Positions 36,108 through 46,080 are shown, counted from the stretch's first letter. The stretch: DNA of 64,000 nt from Xanthomonas hortorum (GCF_024339125.1 NZ_CP101417.1:5219001-5283000), one strand, 5' to 3'. The notes: a model not told the origin generated them from the sequence alone. Translations and numbers: made by a program.

Positions 36108-36827
36108 TCACGGCGCTGCACCGGCGGCCTTTGCAGCGCGTGCGGCCTGCTGCTCGACCAGGGTCAGCGCAACGTTGTCGCGCAGATAGGCTGGTTCGAC
36201 CCGCTCCGGTGCCACGCCTTCGCCGCGCAACAGCGCCGGCACGGCGAGTGTGAGCAGATCGGCGGCGTGCGGGAGCGCGGCTGCATCGACGCTGGTCAGC
36301 TGCGCTGCGAATCGCTGTTGCAGCAGTGCATCGGCAGCGGCGAATCCGGTGCCCACACCGGCAAAACGTTGAAGCGTATTCGACAGAACCAAGGCATCCG
36401 GTGCACAGACCACTTCCGGCGCCAGTTCCAGCAGCGTGTCGCCGCGGCGCTCGAACACGCCGGCATACACCTCGCCCATGCGCGCATCGATGCAGGCCAG
36501 TACCTGCGTCGCATCGGCGGGTGCGCGCAAGGCCAATACTTGCAACGTGGAGACGGCAAGCACCGGTACGTCAAGGCCCAGGGCGATGCCTTGCGCGATG
36601 CCGATCGCCAGGCGCACGCCGGTGAAGGCGCCGGGGCCGCGACCGACCGCAATCGCATCCAGCTGGCGGCGCGCAATACCCGCGTCGGCCAGCAGTTGCT
36701 CGGCCCACGGCAGCGCCAGCTCGGCATGGCGGCGCGGCGCCAGTTCGAAGCGCTCGAGCACGCGGCCATCCACATGCAGCGCGACGGAACAGGCTTCGGT
36801 GGAGGTCTCGAACGCGAGGACTTTCAT
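36108..36827 (-). CDS. tsaB: tRNA t6A biosynthesis protein TsaB (YeaZ)
   Basis: The 239-residue protein is an ASKHA-fold partner of TsaD and TsaE in making threonylcarbamoyladenosine at position 37 of ANN-decoding tRNAs. MKVLAFETSTEACSVAL and AIAVGRGPGAFTGVRLA, followed by GIAQGIALG, are diagnostic. The start is ATG 36827; the longer frame to 36956 adds a Cys/Arg-rich stretch not found in the family. It follows the helicase gene by 28 bases and is probably in its operon. Confidence 0.94.
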   Translation of the reverse strand: MKVLAFETSTEACSVALHVDGRVLERFELAPRRHAELALPWAEQLLADAGIARRQLDAIAVGRGPGAFTGVRLAIGIAQGIALGLDVPVLAVSTLQVLALRAPADATQVLACIDARMGEVYAGVFERRGDTLLELAPEVVCAPDALVLSNTLQRFAGVGTGFAAADALLQQRFAAQLTSVDAAALPHAADLLTLAVPALLRGEGVAPERVEPAYLRDNVALTLVEQQAARAAKAAGAAP

Positions 36828-36855
36828 GACAGGACCGCAGGCAGGAAGGGGAAGC

Positions 36856-38862
36856 TCACGCGTCGCCGAACGGCAACGCGAGCACGCCATTGTCGCCCAC
36901 CGGCTCGGCGACGCCAAAAAACGCGCGCACATCGCCAATCTCGCGGGTGCGCGCAAACGGCGGCAGCGAATTCATGAAGGTGCGGCCGTAGCCCTTGTTC
37001 AACAGCCGCGGGTCGCACAGCACCAGCACGCCGCGATCGGTCTCGCTGCGAATCAGCCGGCCCACGCCCTGCTTGAGCGTGATCACCGCTTGCGGCAATT
37101 GTTCGTCGCGGAACGGGTTGCCGCCCTCGCGGCGGATCGCATCCAGGCGCGCTTCGAACACCGGGTCGTCGGGCGCGGCAAACGGCAGCTTGTCGATCAC
37201 CACAACGCTCAAGGCATCGCCGACCACGTCCACGCCCTCGCGGAAGCTGGCCGACCCCAGCAGCACGCCGTTGCCGGAAGTGCGGAAACGCTGCAGTAAC
37301 GTGGCGCGTGGCGCTTCGCCCTGCACGAACAGCGGCCACGGCGCACCACGCAATGCCTCGGCGGCTTCGCGCAGCGCGCGGTGCGAAGCGAACAACAGGA
37401 ATGCGCGGCCGTTGGAGGCTTCCAGTACCGGCGTCAATGCGGCGATCAGCGCCGTACCGAAGCCGCGCGCTGCCGGATCGGGCAGATTCGGCGGCAGATA
37501 GCACAGCGCCTGGCGCGCCCAATCGAAGGGACTGGGCTGCAGCAAGGTCACCGGATCGCTCAAGCCCAGGCGCTGCGCGATGTGGTCGAACTCGCCGCCC
37601 ACCGCCAACGTGGCCGAGGTGAACACCCACGCCGCGTGCGATTTTTCGCGGTGTTCGCGCAGCGGGCCGGAGACATCCAGCGGCGTGCGTTGGCAGCGGA
37701 AACCGCGCGGACTCAGCTCGTACCACAGCACATCGTTGTCGACGGTGTCTGGTAAATCCTGCGCAAAATCCAGCACCGGCGCGTCTTCGCCCAGCCACCG
37801 CGACAGCCGCGCGAGTGCTTCCTGCGCGCGTGCAGAGCAGCCATCGAACCCGGGCGATGCCTCGCGCAACGGCAGCAAGGACTCGCCCAACCGTGCCAGC
37901 GACGACAGCACCGCATCGAAGCCCTCGCGCACCTGCGGCTTGGCCAGCGCGCGCCATTGCGTGCCGCGTGGCGGCAGGCCTTCCATGCCTGAGCGCAGGC
38001 CGCGCAACGCTTCGTCCAAGGCGAGAATCGGTTCCTGCAGGCTGGCCTGCGCACCGGCCACCAGACGCGCTTCGACCATGCAATCGCGCGCCAGCTCCTG
38101 CCAGGGCCGCATGCCGAAACTTTCGCCAAAGAAGTTCGCCGCCAGTTCCGGCAGCTGATGCGCTTCGTCGATGACGAAGGCCTGCGCGCCGGGCAGGATC
38201 TCGCCGAAGCCTTCCTGCTTGAGCGCCAGATCGGCCAGCAGCAGATGATGATTAACCACCACCAGGTCGGCCGCCTGCGCGCGCTGACGCGCCTGCACCA
38301 CAAAACATTCGCTGTAGAACGGGCATTCGGTGCCCAGGCAGTTGTCGACCGTGGAAGTCACCAGTGGCAGCAGTGGCGAGTCGTCTGGCAGGGCTTCCAT
38401 CTCGGCCATGTCGCCGAACTGGGTACGCCCGCTCCAGGCAACGATACGATGGAACTGCGAGACCTGTTCGGGCGTAGAAAAACGCGGTTCGCCGCGCGCC
38501 TGCTGGGTGCGGTACTTGCACAGATAATTGGCGCGCCCTTTCAGCAGCGCGCTGCGCAGGCCGATGCCCAACGCGGCACGTACGCGCGGCAGATCGCGAT
38601 GGAACAACTGGTCCTGCAGCGCGCGGGTACCGGTCGAGATGATGGTCTTGAGCCCGGACAGCAGCACCGGCACCAAATAGGCGTAGGTCTTGCCGGTCCC
38701 GGTGCCGGCCTCGGCCAACAGCACATCGCGCTGCTCGAACGCCTCGGCGATGGCGCCGGTCAGGCGCAACTGCGCGGCACGCGGCGCAAACGCATCGAGC
38801 TGACGCGCAAGCGCCCCGCCCTCGCTGAGCGCCTCGATGCTGGCAGTGGCAAGTTGGGACAT
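36856..38862 (-). CDS. DinG/YoaA-family ATP-dependent DNA helicase
   Basis: This is a 668-residue superfamily 2 helicase of the XPD type. LAEAGTGTGKTYAYLVPVLL is motif I, VIDEAHQLPE the DEAH box, and FTSATL and GVGRLIRSETDRGV motifs III and VI. Cysteines in NYLCKYR and DNCLGTECPFYSEC are spaced as the 4Fe-4S cluster ligands of YoaA/DinG. YoaA is linked to replication-fork repair, in E. coli with HolC (chi). Length is normal. The YoaA branch is likelier than DinG proper because it lacks the N-terminal extension, but I cannot separate them fully. Confidence 0.9.
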   Translation of the reverse strand: MSQLATASIEALSEGGALARQLDAFAPRAAQLRLTGAIAEAFEQRDVLLAEAGTGTGKTYAYLVPVLLSGLKTIISTGTRALQDQLFHRDLPRVRAALGIGLRSALLKGRANYLCKYRTQQARGEPRFSTPEQVSQFHRIVAWSGRTQFGDMAEMEALPDDSPLLPLVTSTVDNCLGTECPFYSECFVVQARQRAQAADLVVVNHHLLLADLALKQEGFGEILPGAQAFVIDEAHQLPELAANFFGESFGMRPWQELARDCMVEARLVAGAQASLQEPILALDEALRGLRSGMEGLPPRGTQWRALAKPQVREGFDAVLSSLARLGESLLPLREASPGFDGCSARAQEALARLSRWLGEDAPVLDFAQDLPDTVDNDVLWYELSPRGFRCQRTPLDVSGPLREHREKSHAAWVFTSATLAVGGEFDHIAQRLGLSDPVTLLQPSPFDWARQALCYLPPNLPDPAARGFGTALIAALTPVLEASNGRAFLLFASHRALREAAEALRGAPWPLFVQGEAPRATLLQRFRTSGNGVLLGSASFREGVDVVGDALSVVVIDKLPFAAPDDPVFEARLDAIRREGGNPFRDEQLPQAVITLKQGVGRLIRSETDRGVLVLCDPRLLNKGYGRTFMNSLPPFARTREIGDVRAFFGVAEPVGDNGVLALPFGDA

Positions 38863-39140
38863 GGGATCGAACGGATGCGGGATACAGAAGCGCGACAGCC
38901 TAGCGCGTGTGCGGTGATGCTGCCTGGATTGCGCTTTATGGAGTGCGGACTAGCGCCATTGCGCCAGCAACAGCCACCCTCCCGTGCCTGCATCACCTCA
39001 GACGGCCTGCATAACGCAGCGAGCAGCATTCACATCGGCAGGGATAGCCTTTCCAGACCGATGCGCGCCAGTGACACCAGCCGCACCAAGCGCCGACCAC
39101 GCCCGCCTGACGGTGAGCGCAGCCGGCTTGATTACTGCAA

Positions 39141-39668
39141 TCAGTACCGCTTCACACCAGGCACCGTGCACCCGGCAATCTGCACCTTGGCCGAGGCGGC
39201 ATTTTCTTTTTCGCCACGGGCAATCCGCGACTGCTCGATGGTGGCCCAGTGACGACGGCACAGCGGGCCGGTCTTGGAACCCAGTTCGATGGCCTGTTTG
39301 GCGAAGCGCTCGGCGGCCGGCCAATCGGCTTGCAGCACGGAAACTTCCGCACGCTCCTGCAGCACCGCCGGGTCGCCGGCGACCAGACCCAACGCCTGAT
39401 CCAGTGCTGCAGCGGCGCCGGCCAGATCGCCAGCCTGGCGCTTGGCCTTGGCGGTCTCGCGCAGATCGTCCACCTGCGGGTCGCGCAGCGGCTGCACCGA
39501 CAGTTCGGTGTCGTCGACGCCGGCCTCGCGTTCGATCAGCAACAGCCGCTGTGTCGGGGTAGTCGGGTCCACAGGTGCCGGCGGCGGCGGCGCGGGCGGC
39601 GCACTGACGCAGGCAGACAGCGCGGCAAGCACGCCAAAAAGGGCAAGGAGGCGGTGCAGTCGGTTCAT
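39141..39668 (-). CDS. lipoprotein with a TPR-like helical domain
   Basis: The 175-residue product has a lipoprotein signal (HRLLALFGVLAALSAC, lipobox LSAC) and a Pro-rich spacer (SAPPAPPPPAPVDP). A helical region with LRETAKAKRQAGDLAGAAAA, LDQALGLVAGDPAVLQERAE and WPAAERFAKQAIELG resembles two to three TPR units. The C-terminus has two Cys (PLCRRHW and IAGCTVPG) that could form a disulfide. The start is ATG 39668, 14 bases after the PBP1B stop, so it is probably co-transcribed with that gene. By position it might help regulate PBP1B, as lipoprotein LpoB does, but there is no LpoB similarity. Confidence 0.82.
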   Translation of the reverse strand: MNRLHRLLALFGVLAALSACVSAPPAPPPPAPVDPTTPTQRLLLIEREAGVDDTELSVQPLRDPQVDDLRETAKAKRQAGDLAGAAAALDQALGLVAGDPAVLQERAEVSVLQADWPAAERFAKQAIELGSKTGPLCRRHWATIEQSRIARGEKENAASAKVQIAGCTVPGVKRY

Positions 39669-39682
39669 GAGGTCACTCCAAT

Positions 39683-42130
39683 TCAATGCGCGGGCGGGGG
39701 CGAGGCAGGCGCTTGCGCGGGTTCTTCCGGCTTTTTGTCCAGACCGAAGAAGCGGCGCCAGCCACCCCCGCCGGATTGTTCGGCAGGCGTTGCAGGATCG
39801 CCGGGCGCGCCTTCGATCGACGGTGCACTGCCGGCACACGGGGCGTAGGCCGGCGTGAATCCGACCACGAACGGGAACTGGCGCGCGCCCGGGCAACCGG
39901 GGTCGGTCACGCCGGTGCCGGCCGCATCCACCCACTGCCAATCCAGGCCCTTGCCGCTGACCTTCAACGGCGCACTCGGCAGCCGCGCGAAGATGCTCGA
40001 CCACACCCGCATCGCGCCGGTGGCGCCGTACAGGCCGGTCTGCTCGTTCTGATCGTTGCCCATCCAGATCACCGCCAGATGGTCGCCGGTATAGCCGGCA
40101 TACCAGCTGTCGCGGCCGTCGTTGGAGGTACCGGTCTTGCCGGCCGGCGACAACCGGCCCAGGCCATCGCCCAGCAGTTGCCGCGCGGTACCGCCGCTCA
40201 CCACTTGCTGCAAGGCGATGCTGATCAGGTTGGCAGCCACCGAATCACCTTCCTGCGCAGGAGCCGGGGTCTTGTCGTAGCGCTTGAGCAACTTGCCCTG
40301 CGGGTCAAGCACGCCGCGCACCGCATGCAGCGGCTGGATCTCGCCACCGGCGGCCAGGAACTGATACAGCTGCGCCATGCCGTACGGACTCTGATCGGTG
40401 GCACCCAGAATCAGCGAGGGATTGGTCTCTGCCTTGATGCCGGCCAGCACCTGGATCAGCTGCGCGATGCGCTCCGGGCCGACCTGCATGCCCACGCGTA
40501 CCGTGGCCTGGTTGTAGGAATGCGCCAGCGCATCGATCAGCCGCACCGTGCCGTGACTGCGGTTGTCGGAATTGCCCGGCGACCAGGTCTTGCCACGGCT
40601 GAGCTGCACCGTCACCGGCGCATCGTCGACCCAGCTGGACAACGCCCAGCGATCCGGCGAGGCCAATGCCAGCAAATACACGAACGGCTTGAGCAACGAG
40701 CCGACCTGCCGCTGTGCTTCGACGGCGCGATTGAAGCCGGGTTTGGCCACATCGCGGCTGCCGACCACCGCCAGCACATCGCCGTTATGCACGTCGGTGA
40801 GCACCAGGCCGGCCTGCAGCGGCGGGCGCTTCTTGTTGTCCAGCCGCTTGATGGTGCCGGTCACCGCGCCTTCGGCGTACGCCTGCGCGGACGGCGACAT
40901 GCCGGTGAGCACGCTCATGCCGGCGCCTTGCAGCACGCCTTCCGGGTAATCGTGCGCCAGCTGGCGCCGCACCAGATCCACGTAGGCCGGGAAGCGGTTG
41001 GCGGCGACCAGACCGGGTTCCTTGGGCACACCCAACGGCTCGGCCAGTGCGCGCTTGTACTCGGCCGCGTCGATCAGGTTGTTCTCGTGCAGTTTGCCCA
41101 GCACGAAATTGCGTCGATCCAGCGCCCGTTCCGGGTTACGCCGCGGGTCGTAATACGACGGCCCCTTGACCAACCCGATCAGCAGCGCGATCTGCTCGGT
41201 GGTCATCGAGTTGAGCTCGCGGCCGAACCACAGCTCCGCACCGGAGGACACGCCGTGGATCGCCTGCCCGCCGCGCTGTCCCAGATACACCTGATTGAGA
41301 TAGGCCTCCAAGATGGTGCGCTTGTCGTAGCGCGCCTCCATGATCACGGCATACAGAATTTCGTTGAACTTGCGGGTAACCGTCTGTTCCTTGCCGATAC
41401 CGAGCAGGCCGCTGCGTGCCAGCTGCTGGGTCAAGGTGCTGGCGCCCTGTCGCACCTGGCCGCCGGAGCGCGCCATGATCCAGGCCGCGCGCACCATGCC
41501 GCTGAGATCGATGCCGTGGTGGCTGTTGAAGTCGCGGTCCTCGACCGCCTGCAGGCCGGTGACCAGCAGCTCGGGCACTTCTTCCATGCGCACCAGACGG
41601 CGTTCTTCCTGCTTCTGCCCGTACAGCGTGGCGATGCGCGCCGGGTCCAGCCGCGCACTCTTCAGCGCCTTGCGGTCGCCGGCATCGCGCAGGCTGGCCA
41701 CACGCCCACCGGAGAGGCTGACTTCCACGCGCTTCGCGGGCACGCGCCCGTCCACATCGATATAGCCGCGGCTGGCGATGGTGAAGCGACTGCCGTCCTG
41801 CTGATAGGTACCGGCCAGTTTGGCCTGACCATCGTCACGGTACGAGGCCGCATCCAGCTCGGTCTTCAAGGTGGCCGCATCCAGCGCATCGCCGGGCACC
41901 AGCACCAATGGCCGCCCATACACGCGGGTCGGGATCTGCCAACGCAGCTCACCGAAACGCTGGGTGACCTGCTTGTTCAGATACACCGTGTAGGGAATCA
42001 GAAAACCAAGCGCCAGCGCGAATGCCGCAAAGGCCCAGACAATCAGCCTGCGTTGCCAGCGGGAGCCTTGCTCGTTGGTGTCGTCCTCGAAATCGTCGGG
42101 AGCGTCGTGGTCGTCGTGGCGTCGGGGCAC
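39683..42130 (-). CDS. mrcB: penicillin-binding protein 1B (bifunctional peptidoglycan synthase)
   Basis: This is an 815-residue class A PBP. It has a short cytoplasmic acidic tail, one TM helix (RLIVWAFAAFALALGFLIPY) and a UB2H-like domain. The GT51 glycosyltransferase follows (QAVEDRDFNSHHGIDLSG with the catalytic Glu, then GASTLTQQLAR). The transpeptidase domain has SLLKP (nucleophile Ser), SYN and GKTGTSND. All catalytic motifs are intact. It polymerises and cross-links peptidoglycan at the inner membrane. The C-terminus ends in a Pro-rich PAQAPASPPPAH tail. A divergent glycosyltransferase gene starts 95 bases away. Confidence 0.95.
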   Translation of the reverse strand: MPRRHDDHDAPDDFEDDTNEQGSRWQRRLIVWAFAAFALALGFLIPYTVYLNKQVTQRFGELRWQIPTRVYGRPLVLVPGDALDAATLKTELDAASYRDDGQAKLAGTYQQDGSRFTIASRGYIDVDGRVPAKRVEVSLSGGRVASLRDAGDRKALKSARLDPARIATLYGQKQEERRLVRMEEVPELLVTGLQAVEDRDFNSHHGIDLSGMVRAAWIMARSGGQVRQGASTLTQQLARSGLLGIGKEQTVTRKFNEILYAVIMEARYDKRTILEAYLNQVYLGQRGGQAIHGVSSGAELWFGRELNSMTTEQIALLIGLVKGPSYYDPRRNPERALDRRNFVLGKLHENNLIDAAEYKRALAEPLGVPKEPGLVAANRFPAYVDLVRRQLAHDYPEGVLQGAGMSVLTGMSPSAQAYAEGAVTGTIKRLDNKKRPPLQAGLVLTDVHNGDVLAVVGSRDVAKPGFNRAVEAQRQVGSLLKPFVYLLALASPDRWALSSWVDDAPVTVQLSRGKTWSPGNSDNRSHGTVRLIDALAHSYNQATVRVGMQVGPERIAQLIQVLAGIKAETNPSLILGATDQSPYGMAQLYQFLAAGGEIQPLHAVRGVLDPQGKLLKRYDKTPAPAQEGDSVAANLISIALQQVVSGGTARQLLGDGLGRLSPAGKTGTSNDGRDSWYAGYTGDHLAVIWMGNDQNEQTGLYGATGAMRVWSSIFARLPSAPLKVSGKGLDWQWVDAAGTGVTDPGCPGARQFPFVVGFTPAYAPCAGSAPSIEGAPGDPATPAEQSGGGGWRRFFGLDKKPEEPAQAPASPPPAH

Positions 42131-42225
42131 AGGGATGCGAGAATGTAGAGTCCGGCGAGTCTAGCGCAGCGCTGTGGTGGTTGTGGTCAGCCGGACCCTT
42201 TGACTTAAGCTGGAGTTTCAACGCG

Positions 42226-44328
42226 ATGTCGATGTCCCTGGCCGATGCACGCTATCTGTTCAATCGCGTGCTTGGGCTGATCCACCGCAGCGTGGCAAGC
42301 ATGCGCACACGCGGCTGGCGCGCCACCTGGCAGCGCATTCGCGTGCACACGCAGGCGCCGCCGGTCGCGCTCGGCACGCCGCTGTGGTTGCCGGACCCCG
42401 CACCGTTTGCCGCGTTTGCGGTGCCACATAGCGCCACGCCGCGCGTGACGCTGGTGATTCCGGTCTACAACCACATCGCACACACGCTTGGCTGTTTGCG
42501 CGCGTTGGCCGCACATCCACCGCAACTGGATGTGGAGATTGTGGTGGTGGACGACGGCAGCAGCGATGCCACCGAAACGCAGCTGCTGCAGGTGCAGGGC
42601 CTGCACTACCACCGCCGCACCAGCAATGGCGGCTTCATTGCGGCGTGCAACGACGGCATCGCGCTGGCGCGTGGCGACTACGTGGTGCTGCTCAACAACG
42701 ACACCATTCCGCAACCCGGCTGGCTGGATCGGCTGATCGACACGTTCGCGCAGCATCCCACCGCCGGCCTGGTCGGCGCGCAACTGGTGTATCCGGACGG
42801 ACGCCTGCAGGAATCCGGCGGCGTGGTGTTCGCCGATGGCAGCGCCTGGAGCTACGGCCGCTTCGAATCGGCCGACGATCCGCGCTACGCGTATGTGCGT
42901 GCGATGGACTATTGCTCGGGCGCGGCGATCGCGCTGCCACACGCATTGCTGCAGACGCTGGGTGGGCTGGATCGCCGTTACATGCCTGCGTACTACGAAG
43001 ACACCGATCTGGCGTTTGCGGTGCGTGCGGCCGGGTATCGGGTGCTGGTGCAGCCGGCCAGTGTGGTGGTGCATGACGAAGGCACCAGCAACGGCACCGA
43101 CACACGCACCGGAGTGAAGGCGTATCAGGTCCGCAATCAAGCCGTGTTCGCCGAAAAATGGCAGCAGGCGCTGGCCATGCAGTTGCCGGTCGGCACGGTG
43201 CCTGCGCCTGCGCTGCTGCATCGCGGCCAACGCCAGGTACTGATCCTGGACGAGAGCGTGCCGCAGCCGGACCGCGATTCCGGCTCATTGCGGCAGTTCA
43301 ATCTGATCCGCCTGCTGTGCGAAGAAGGCGCGCATGTGGTGTTCGTGCCCACCCGCCGCGAACACGCCGGGCGACATACGCAGGCACTGCAGCAACTGGG
43401 GGTGGAAGTCTGGTATGCGCCGTTTCTGGAGGGCATCGGCAGCTGGCTACGCACACATGGCGCGCGCTTTGCGGTGGTGCTGCTGGTACGCCATCACGTT
43501 GCGCATGCCTGCCTACCGTTGCTCAAACAATACGCCCCCCAGGCGCGCACCCTGTTCGACACCGTCGATCTGCATTACCTGCGCGAACGCCGCGGCGCCG
43601 AGCTGGCCGGCGATGCCAACCTGTTGCGCGCGGCAGAACGCACCCGCCTGCGCGAACTGGAGATCATGGCCGCCACCGACGTCACGCTGCTGGTCTCGGC
43701 GGCCGAACAGGCGCAGCTGCAGGCGGACGCACCGCAGATCCGCACCGCCCTGCTCTCAAATCTGCATGAAGTGGCCGGTAGCGGTCATCCCTTCGCGCAA
43801 CGTCGCGACCTGGTGTTCGTGGGTGGCTTCCGGCATCCGCCCAATGTGGATGCGGTGCAGTGGTTCATCAGCGCGATCTTCCCGCAAGTGCGTGCGCAGT
43901 TGCCGGAGGTAATCTTCCACTGCATCGGTGCTGATATGCAGGAGGCACTGAAGCTCTTGGCCGACGAGTGCCCGGGCGTGCAATTGCACGGACATGTGCC
44001 CGATCTGGTGCCGTACATGGACACTGCGCGCATCGCGGTGGCGCCGTTGCGCTTCGGCGCCGGCGTCAAGGGCAAGATCAATCTGAGCATGGCGCATGGG
44101 CAGCCAGTGGTCGGCACCACCTGCGCAGTGGAAGGCATGCATCTGCGCGATGGCGAAGATGTATGCGTAGCGGATAACGCCGACGCCTTCGCCGTTGCGA
44201 TCGTGCGCCTGTATCAGGATGCAGCGCTGTGGCAGCGCCTGGCCGACAACGGCTTGCGCAACGTGGCGCGGCATTTTTCGCTGGATGCCGCGCGTAGCAC
44301 GGTACGCGCGTTATTTATCGAGGCTTGA
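42226..44328 (+). CDS. two-domain glycosyltransferase (GT2 plus GT4-like)
   Basis: This is a 700-residue cytoplasmic or peripheral membrane protein. Residues about 75-330 form a GT2/GT-A domain: VTLVIPVYNHIAHTL, VEIVVVDDGSSDATET, YVVLLNNDTIPQPGW (DxD-type motif NND) and YYEDTDLAFAVRAAGYRVL. From about 340 to the end is a GT4/GT-B half with LVFVGGFRHPPNVDAVQWFI, LHGHVPDLVPYMDTARIAVA and PLRFGAGVKGKINLSMAHGQ. Such fusions assemble O-antigen, capsule or protein glycans by adding two sugars in turn. ATG 42226 was chosen; ATG 42232 is an alternative. No polysaccharide cluster is adjacent, so the target is unknown. Confidence 0.87.
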   Translation: MSMSLADARYLFNRVLGLIHRSVASMRTRGWRATWQRIRVHTQAPPVALGTPLWLPDPAPFAAFAVPHSATPRVTLVIPVYNHIAHTLGCLRALAAHPPQLDVEIVVVDDGSSDATETQLLQVQGLHYHRRTSNGGFIAACNDGIALARGDYVVLLNNDTIPQPGWLDRLIDTFAQHPTAGLVGAQLVYPDGRLQESGGVVFADGSAWSYGRFESADDPRYAYVRAMDYCSGAAIALPHALLQTLGGLDRRYMPAYYEDTDLAFAVRAAGYRVLVQPASVVVHDEGTSNGTDTRTGVKAYQVRNQAVFAEKWQQALAMQLPVGTVPAPALLHRGQRQVLILDESVPQPDRDSGSLRQFNLIRLLCEEGAHVVFVPTRREHAGRHTQALQQLGVEVWYAPFLEGIGSWLRTHGARFAVVLLVRHHVAHACLPLLKQYAPQARTLFDTVDLHYLRERRGAELAGDANLLRAAERTRLRELEIMAATDVTLLVSAAEQAQLQADAPQIRTALLSNLHEVAGSGHPFAQRRDLVFVGGFRHPPNVDAVQWFISAIFPQVRAQLPEVIFHCIGADMQEALKLLADECPGVQLHGHVPDLVPYMDTARIAVAPLRFGAGVKGKINLSMAHGQPVVGTTCAVEGMHLRDGEDVCVADNADAFAVAIVRLYQDAALWQRLADNGLRNVARHFSLDAARSTVRALFIEA

Positions 44329-44477
44329 GTTGCCTGCCACTGGCGTGCGTGCCTTGGTACACCAGCGCTGCCAGCGTGGGCCGGGCACGTAGCGGGAGTT
44401 GGTGGCCAGAGCCGCCATTCCCCGCGCGCCGCTCAGGCATCGCGCTCAAAGAAGCGCCGTCAAAAGCGGCCTCCACC

Positions 44478-45992
44478 TCAACGCTGCTCCGCTACCGCCT
44501 TGACCCGTCGCGTGAACTCGACCAATTCCGGCAGCCCCGGATCCAGCTGACGTGCCTCATCCTGCGCGCGCCGCGCGAACGCCGCATCCTCCTGCCCCAA
44601 CCGCTCGCTGCCCACCGCAATCCAGCGCTGGGCCAGACGTCGGCGCGCGCCAATCAGCGCCTCGCCATTCGGCGTCAATGCCTGCCACGCATCCAAGCAA
44701 CCGCGCGCGGCACGCAGACGGTTATTGCGCAACTCGTCCTCGAAACAGCGCTGGCTCGCCGGCGCCACGCGTGCGGCGGCCTGCAATACGCGCGGATCGC
44801 GCGGTGCCAGCGCCTGCGCTGCTCGCACCGCGTCGTAGGCACTGGCGCCGGGCGGGGTCATCCATTGCTGCTGCGCTTCGGCATCTGTCACCCGTTGCAG
44901 CAGCGCGCGCAGACGGCGCTCGCGTGCACCACGCGACAAACCGGTTTCGGGACTGCGCTGTGCATCGCGCGCGCGCGCAATCGCCTGTTCTGCCTGCACG
45001 ATCGATGCAGCGCCCGGCACCAGGGCGCGCGCCTCCTGCAGCGATTGCAGTGCAGCGTCGAAGTGGAAATCCGCCGCCTGCCGGCTGGCCTGCGCGGCAT
45101 ATTCGCTCGCGACCTGATCGAGCCCGCGACGCGCTGCGGCGTCGTCTGGCTCGGCCGCCAGCACGGCGTTGAAATCGCGTGCGGCCGGCGCCAGGCGACC
45201 ACGCCGCAACAAGTCTTCTGCACGTTGACGGCGCTGCTCCAGCACGCGGTGGTAATGGCCTTCGGTCATCGGTACATCGGCATGCCCGGCGTCGTAGCGC
45301 TTGGCAGCGGCCAGCAACATCCCAGCATCGCCGAGCGCATCGCGCGACAGTGCATGGCGGGCCTGCGCCAGCAGATCGGTCAAGGCGTCTTCGCGCCCTT
45401 CCAGGGCATCGGTGCGGTCCGGCGCCAGGGTCAGGATGCGCTGGTACAACGGCAATGCACTGTCCGGTGTGCCATCCAGGCGTCCTTGTTGCTGCGCGGC
45501 CACGGCCTGCGCGAACAAGGCATCCAACCCGGCGCGACGTGCCTGCAGCGCGCGCAAGCGCAGCGTGACTGGCGCGATCTGCGCTTGTGGCACTTCCAGC
45601 GCAGTCGCCAGCGCCAGTGTGCGTTGCGCTCCGGCGGCGTCCCCGGCCGCGATTGCCGCACGCGCCTGCACCACTGCGGCGGCACCGGTGCGCGCCAGTC
45701 CGGCACGGGCTTCGCTGCGGTCGCCATCCAAGGCGAGCGCGGCAGCAAACAGTTCGCGCGCGCCGCTGCCATCGGCGGCACTGAGTTGGCCGCGCGACAA
45801 GGCCGCCTCGCCCCGTTGCAGCAGCTGCTGGATACGCGTATCCGGCCACAGCCAATCGGCCAGCGGCTTGCGCAATACGATCGTGGTCAACAGCAGGCAT
45901 GCGCACAGCCCCAATGCCACGCGCCATAGCGCACGGCTGCGCAACGGCGCCCAGAGGCGGGGCGATCTGGCCCAGCGCGGAAGCGGGAGCAT
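44478..45992 (-). CDS. TPR-containing membrane-anchored protein
   Basis: This is a 504-residue protein with a single N-terminal anchor (WRVALGLCACLLLTTIVL, about residues 24-41) and a long periplasmic Ala/Arg-rich helical region built from tetratricopeptide-like units, such as ALPLYQRILTLAPDRTDALE, APAARDFNAVLAAEPDDAAA and ARAGLARTGAAAVVQARAAI. The function is not recognisable; similar proteins act as assembly scaffolds. The start at 45992 (MLPLPRW) was picked because it precedes the anchor; the upstream frame is repetitive and includes the GGATTCG tandem repeat. Confidence 0.72.
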   Translation of the reverse strand: MLPLPRWARSPRLWAPLRSRALWRVALGLCACLLLTTIVLRKPLADWLWPDTRIQQLLQRGEAALSRGQLSAADGSGARELFAAALALDGDRSEARAGLARTGAAAVVQARAAIAAGDAAGAQRTLALATALEVPQAQIAPVTLRLRALQARRAGLDALFAQAVAAQQQGRLDGTPDSALPLYQRILTLAPDRTDALEGREDALTDLLAQARHALSRDALGDAGMLLAAAKRYDAGHADVPMTEGHYHRVLEQRRQRAEDLLRRGRLAPAARDFNAVLAAEPDDAAARRGLDQVASEYAAQASRQAADFHFDAALQSLQEARALVPGAASIVQAEQAIARARDAQRSPETGLSRGARERRLRALLQRVTDAEAQQQWMTPPGASAYDAVRAAQALAPRDPRVLQAAARVAPASQRCFEDELRNNRLRAARGCLDAWQALTPNGEALIGARRRLAQRWIAVGSERLGQEDAAFARRAQDEARQLDPGLPELVEFTRRVKAVAEQR

Positions 45993-46080
45993 GCGGTGGC
46001 GTCCATCCTTGGCGCGACCTGACGGGGACGCGTTCACCCCGCTATGGTAGCCGGCCGCTGCGAAGACGATGTGCGCTTCG

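Noticed and set aside
36828..36956. N-terminal extension of tsaB
   Set aside because: The added residues are Cys/Arg-rich and do not resemble TsaB; the family starts at MKVLAFETS.
39686..42148. 820-residue open frame on the plus strand opposite PBP1B
   Set aside because: The minus strand has all PBP1B motifs. The plus frame has none, and its composition (Arg, His, Gln, Ala, Gly) is that expected from the antisense of a high-GC gene.
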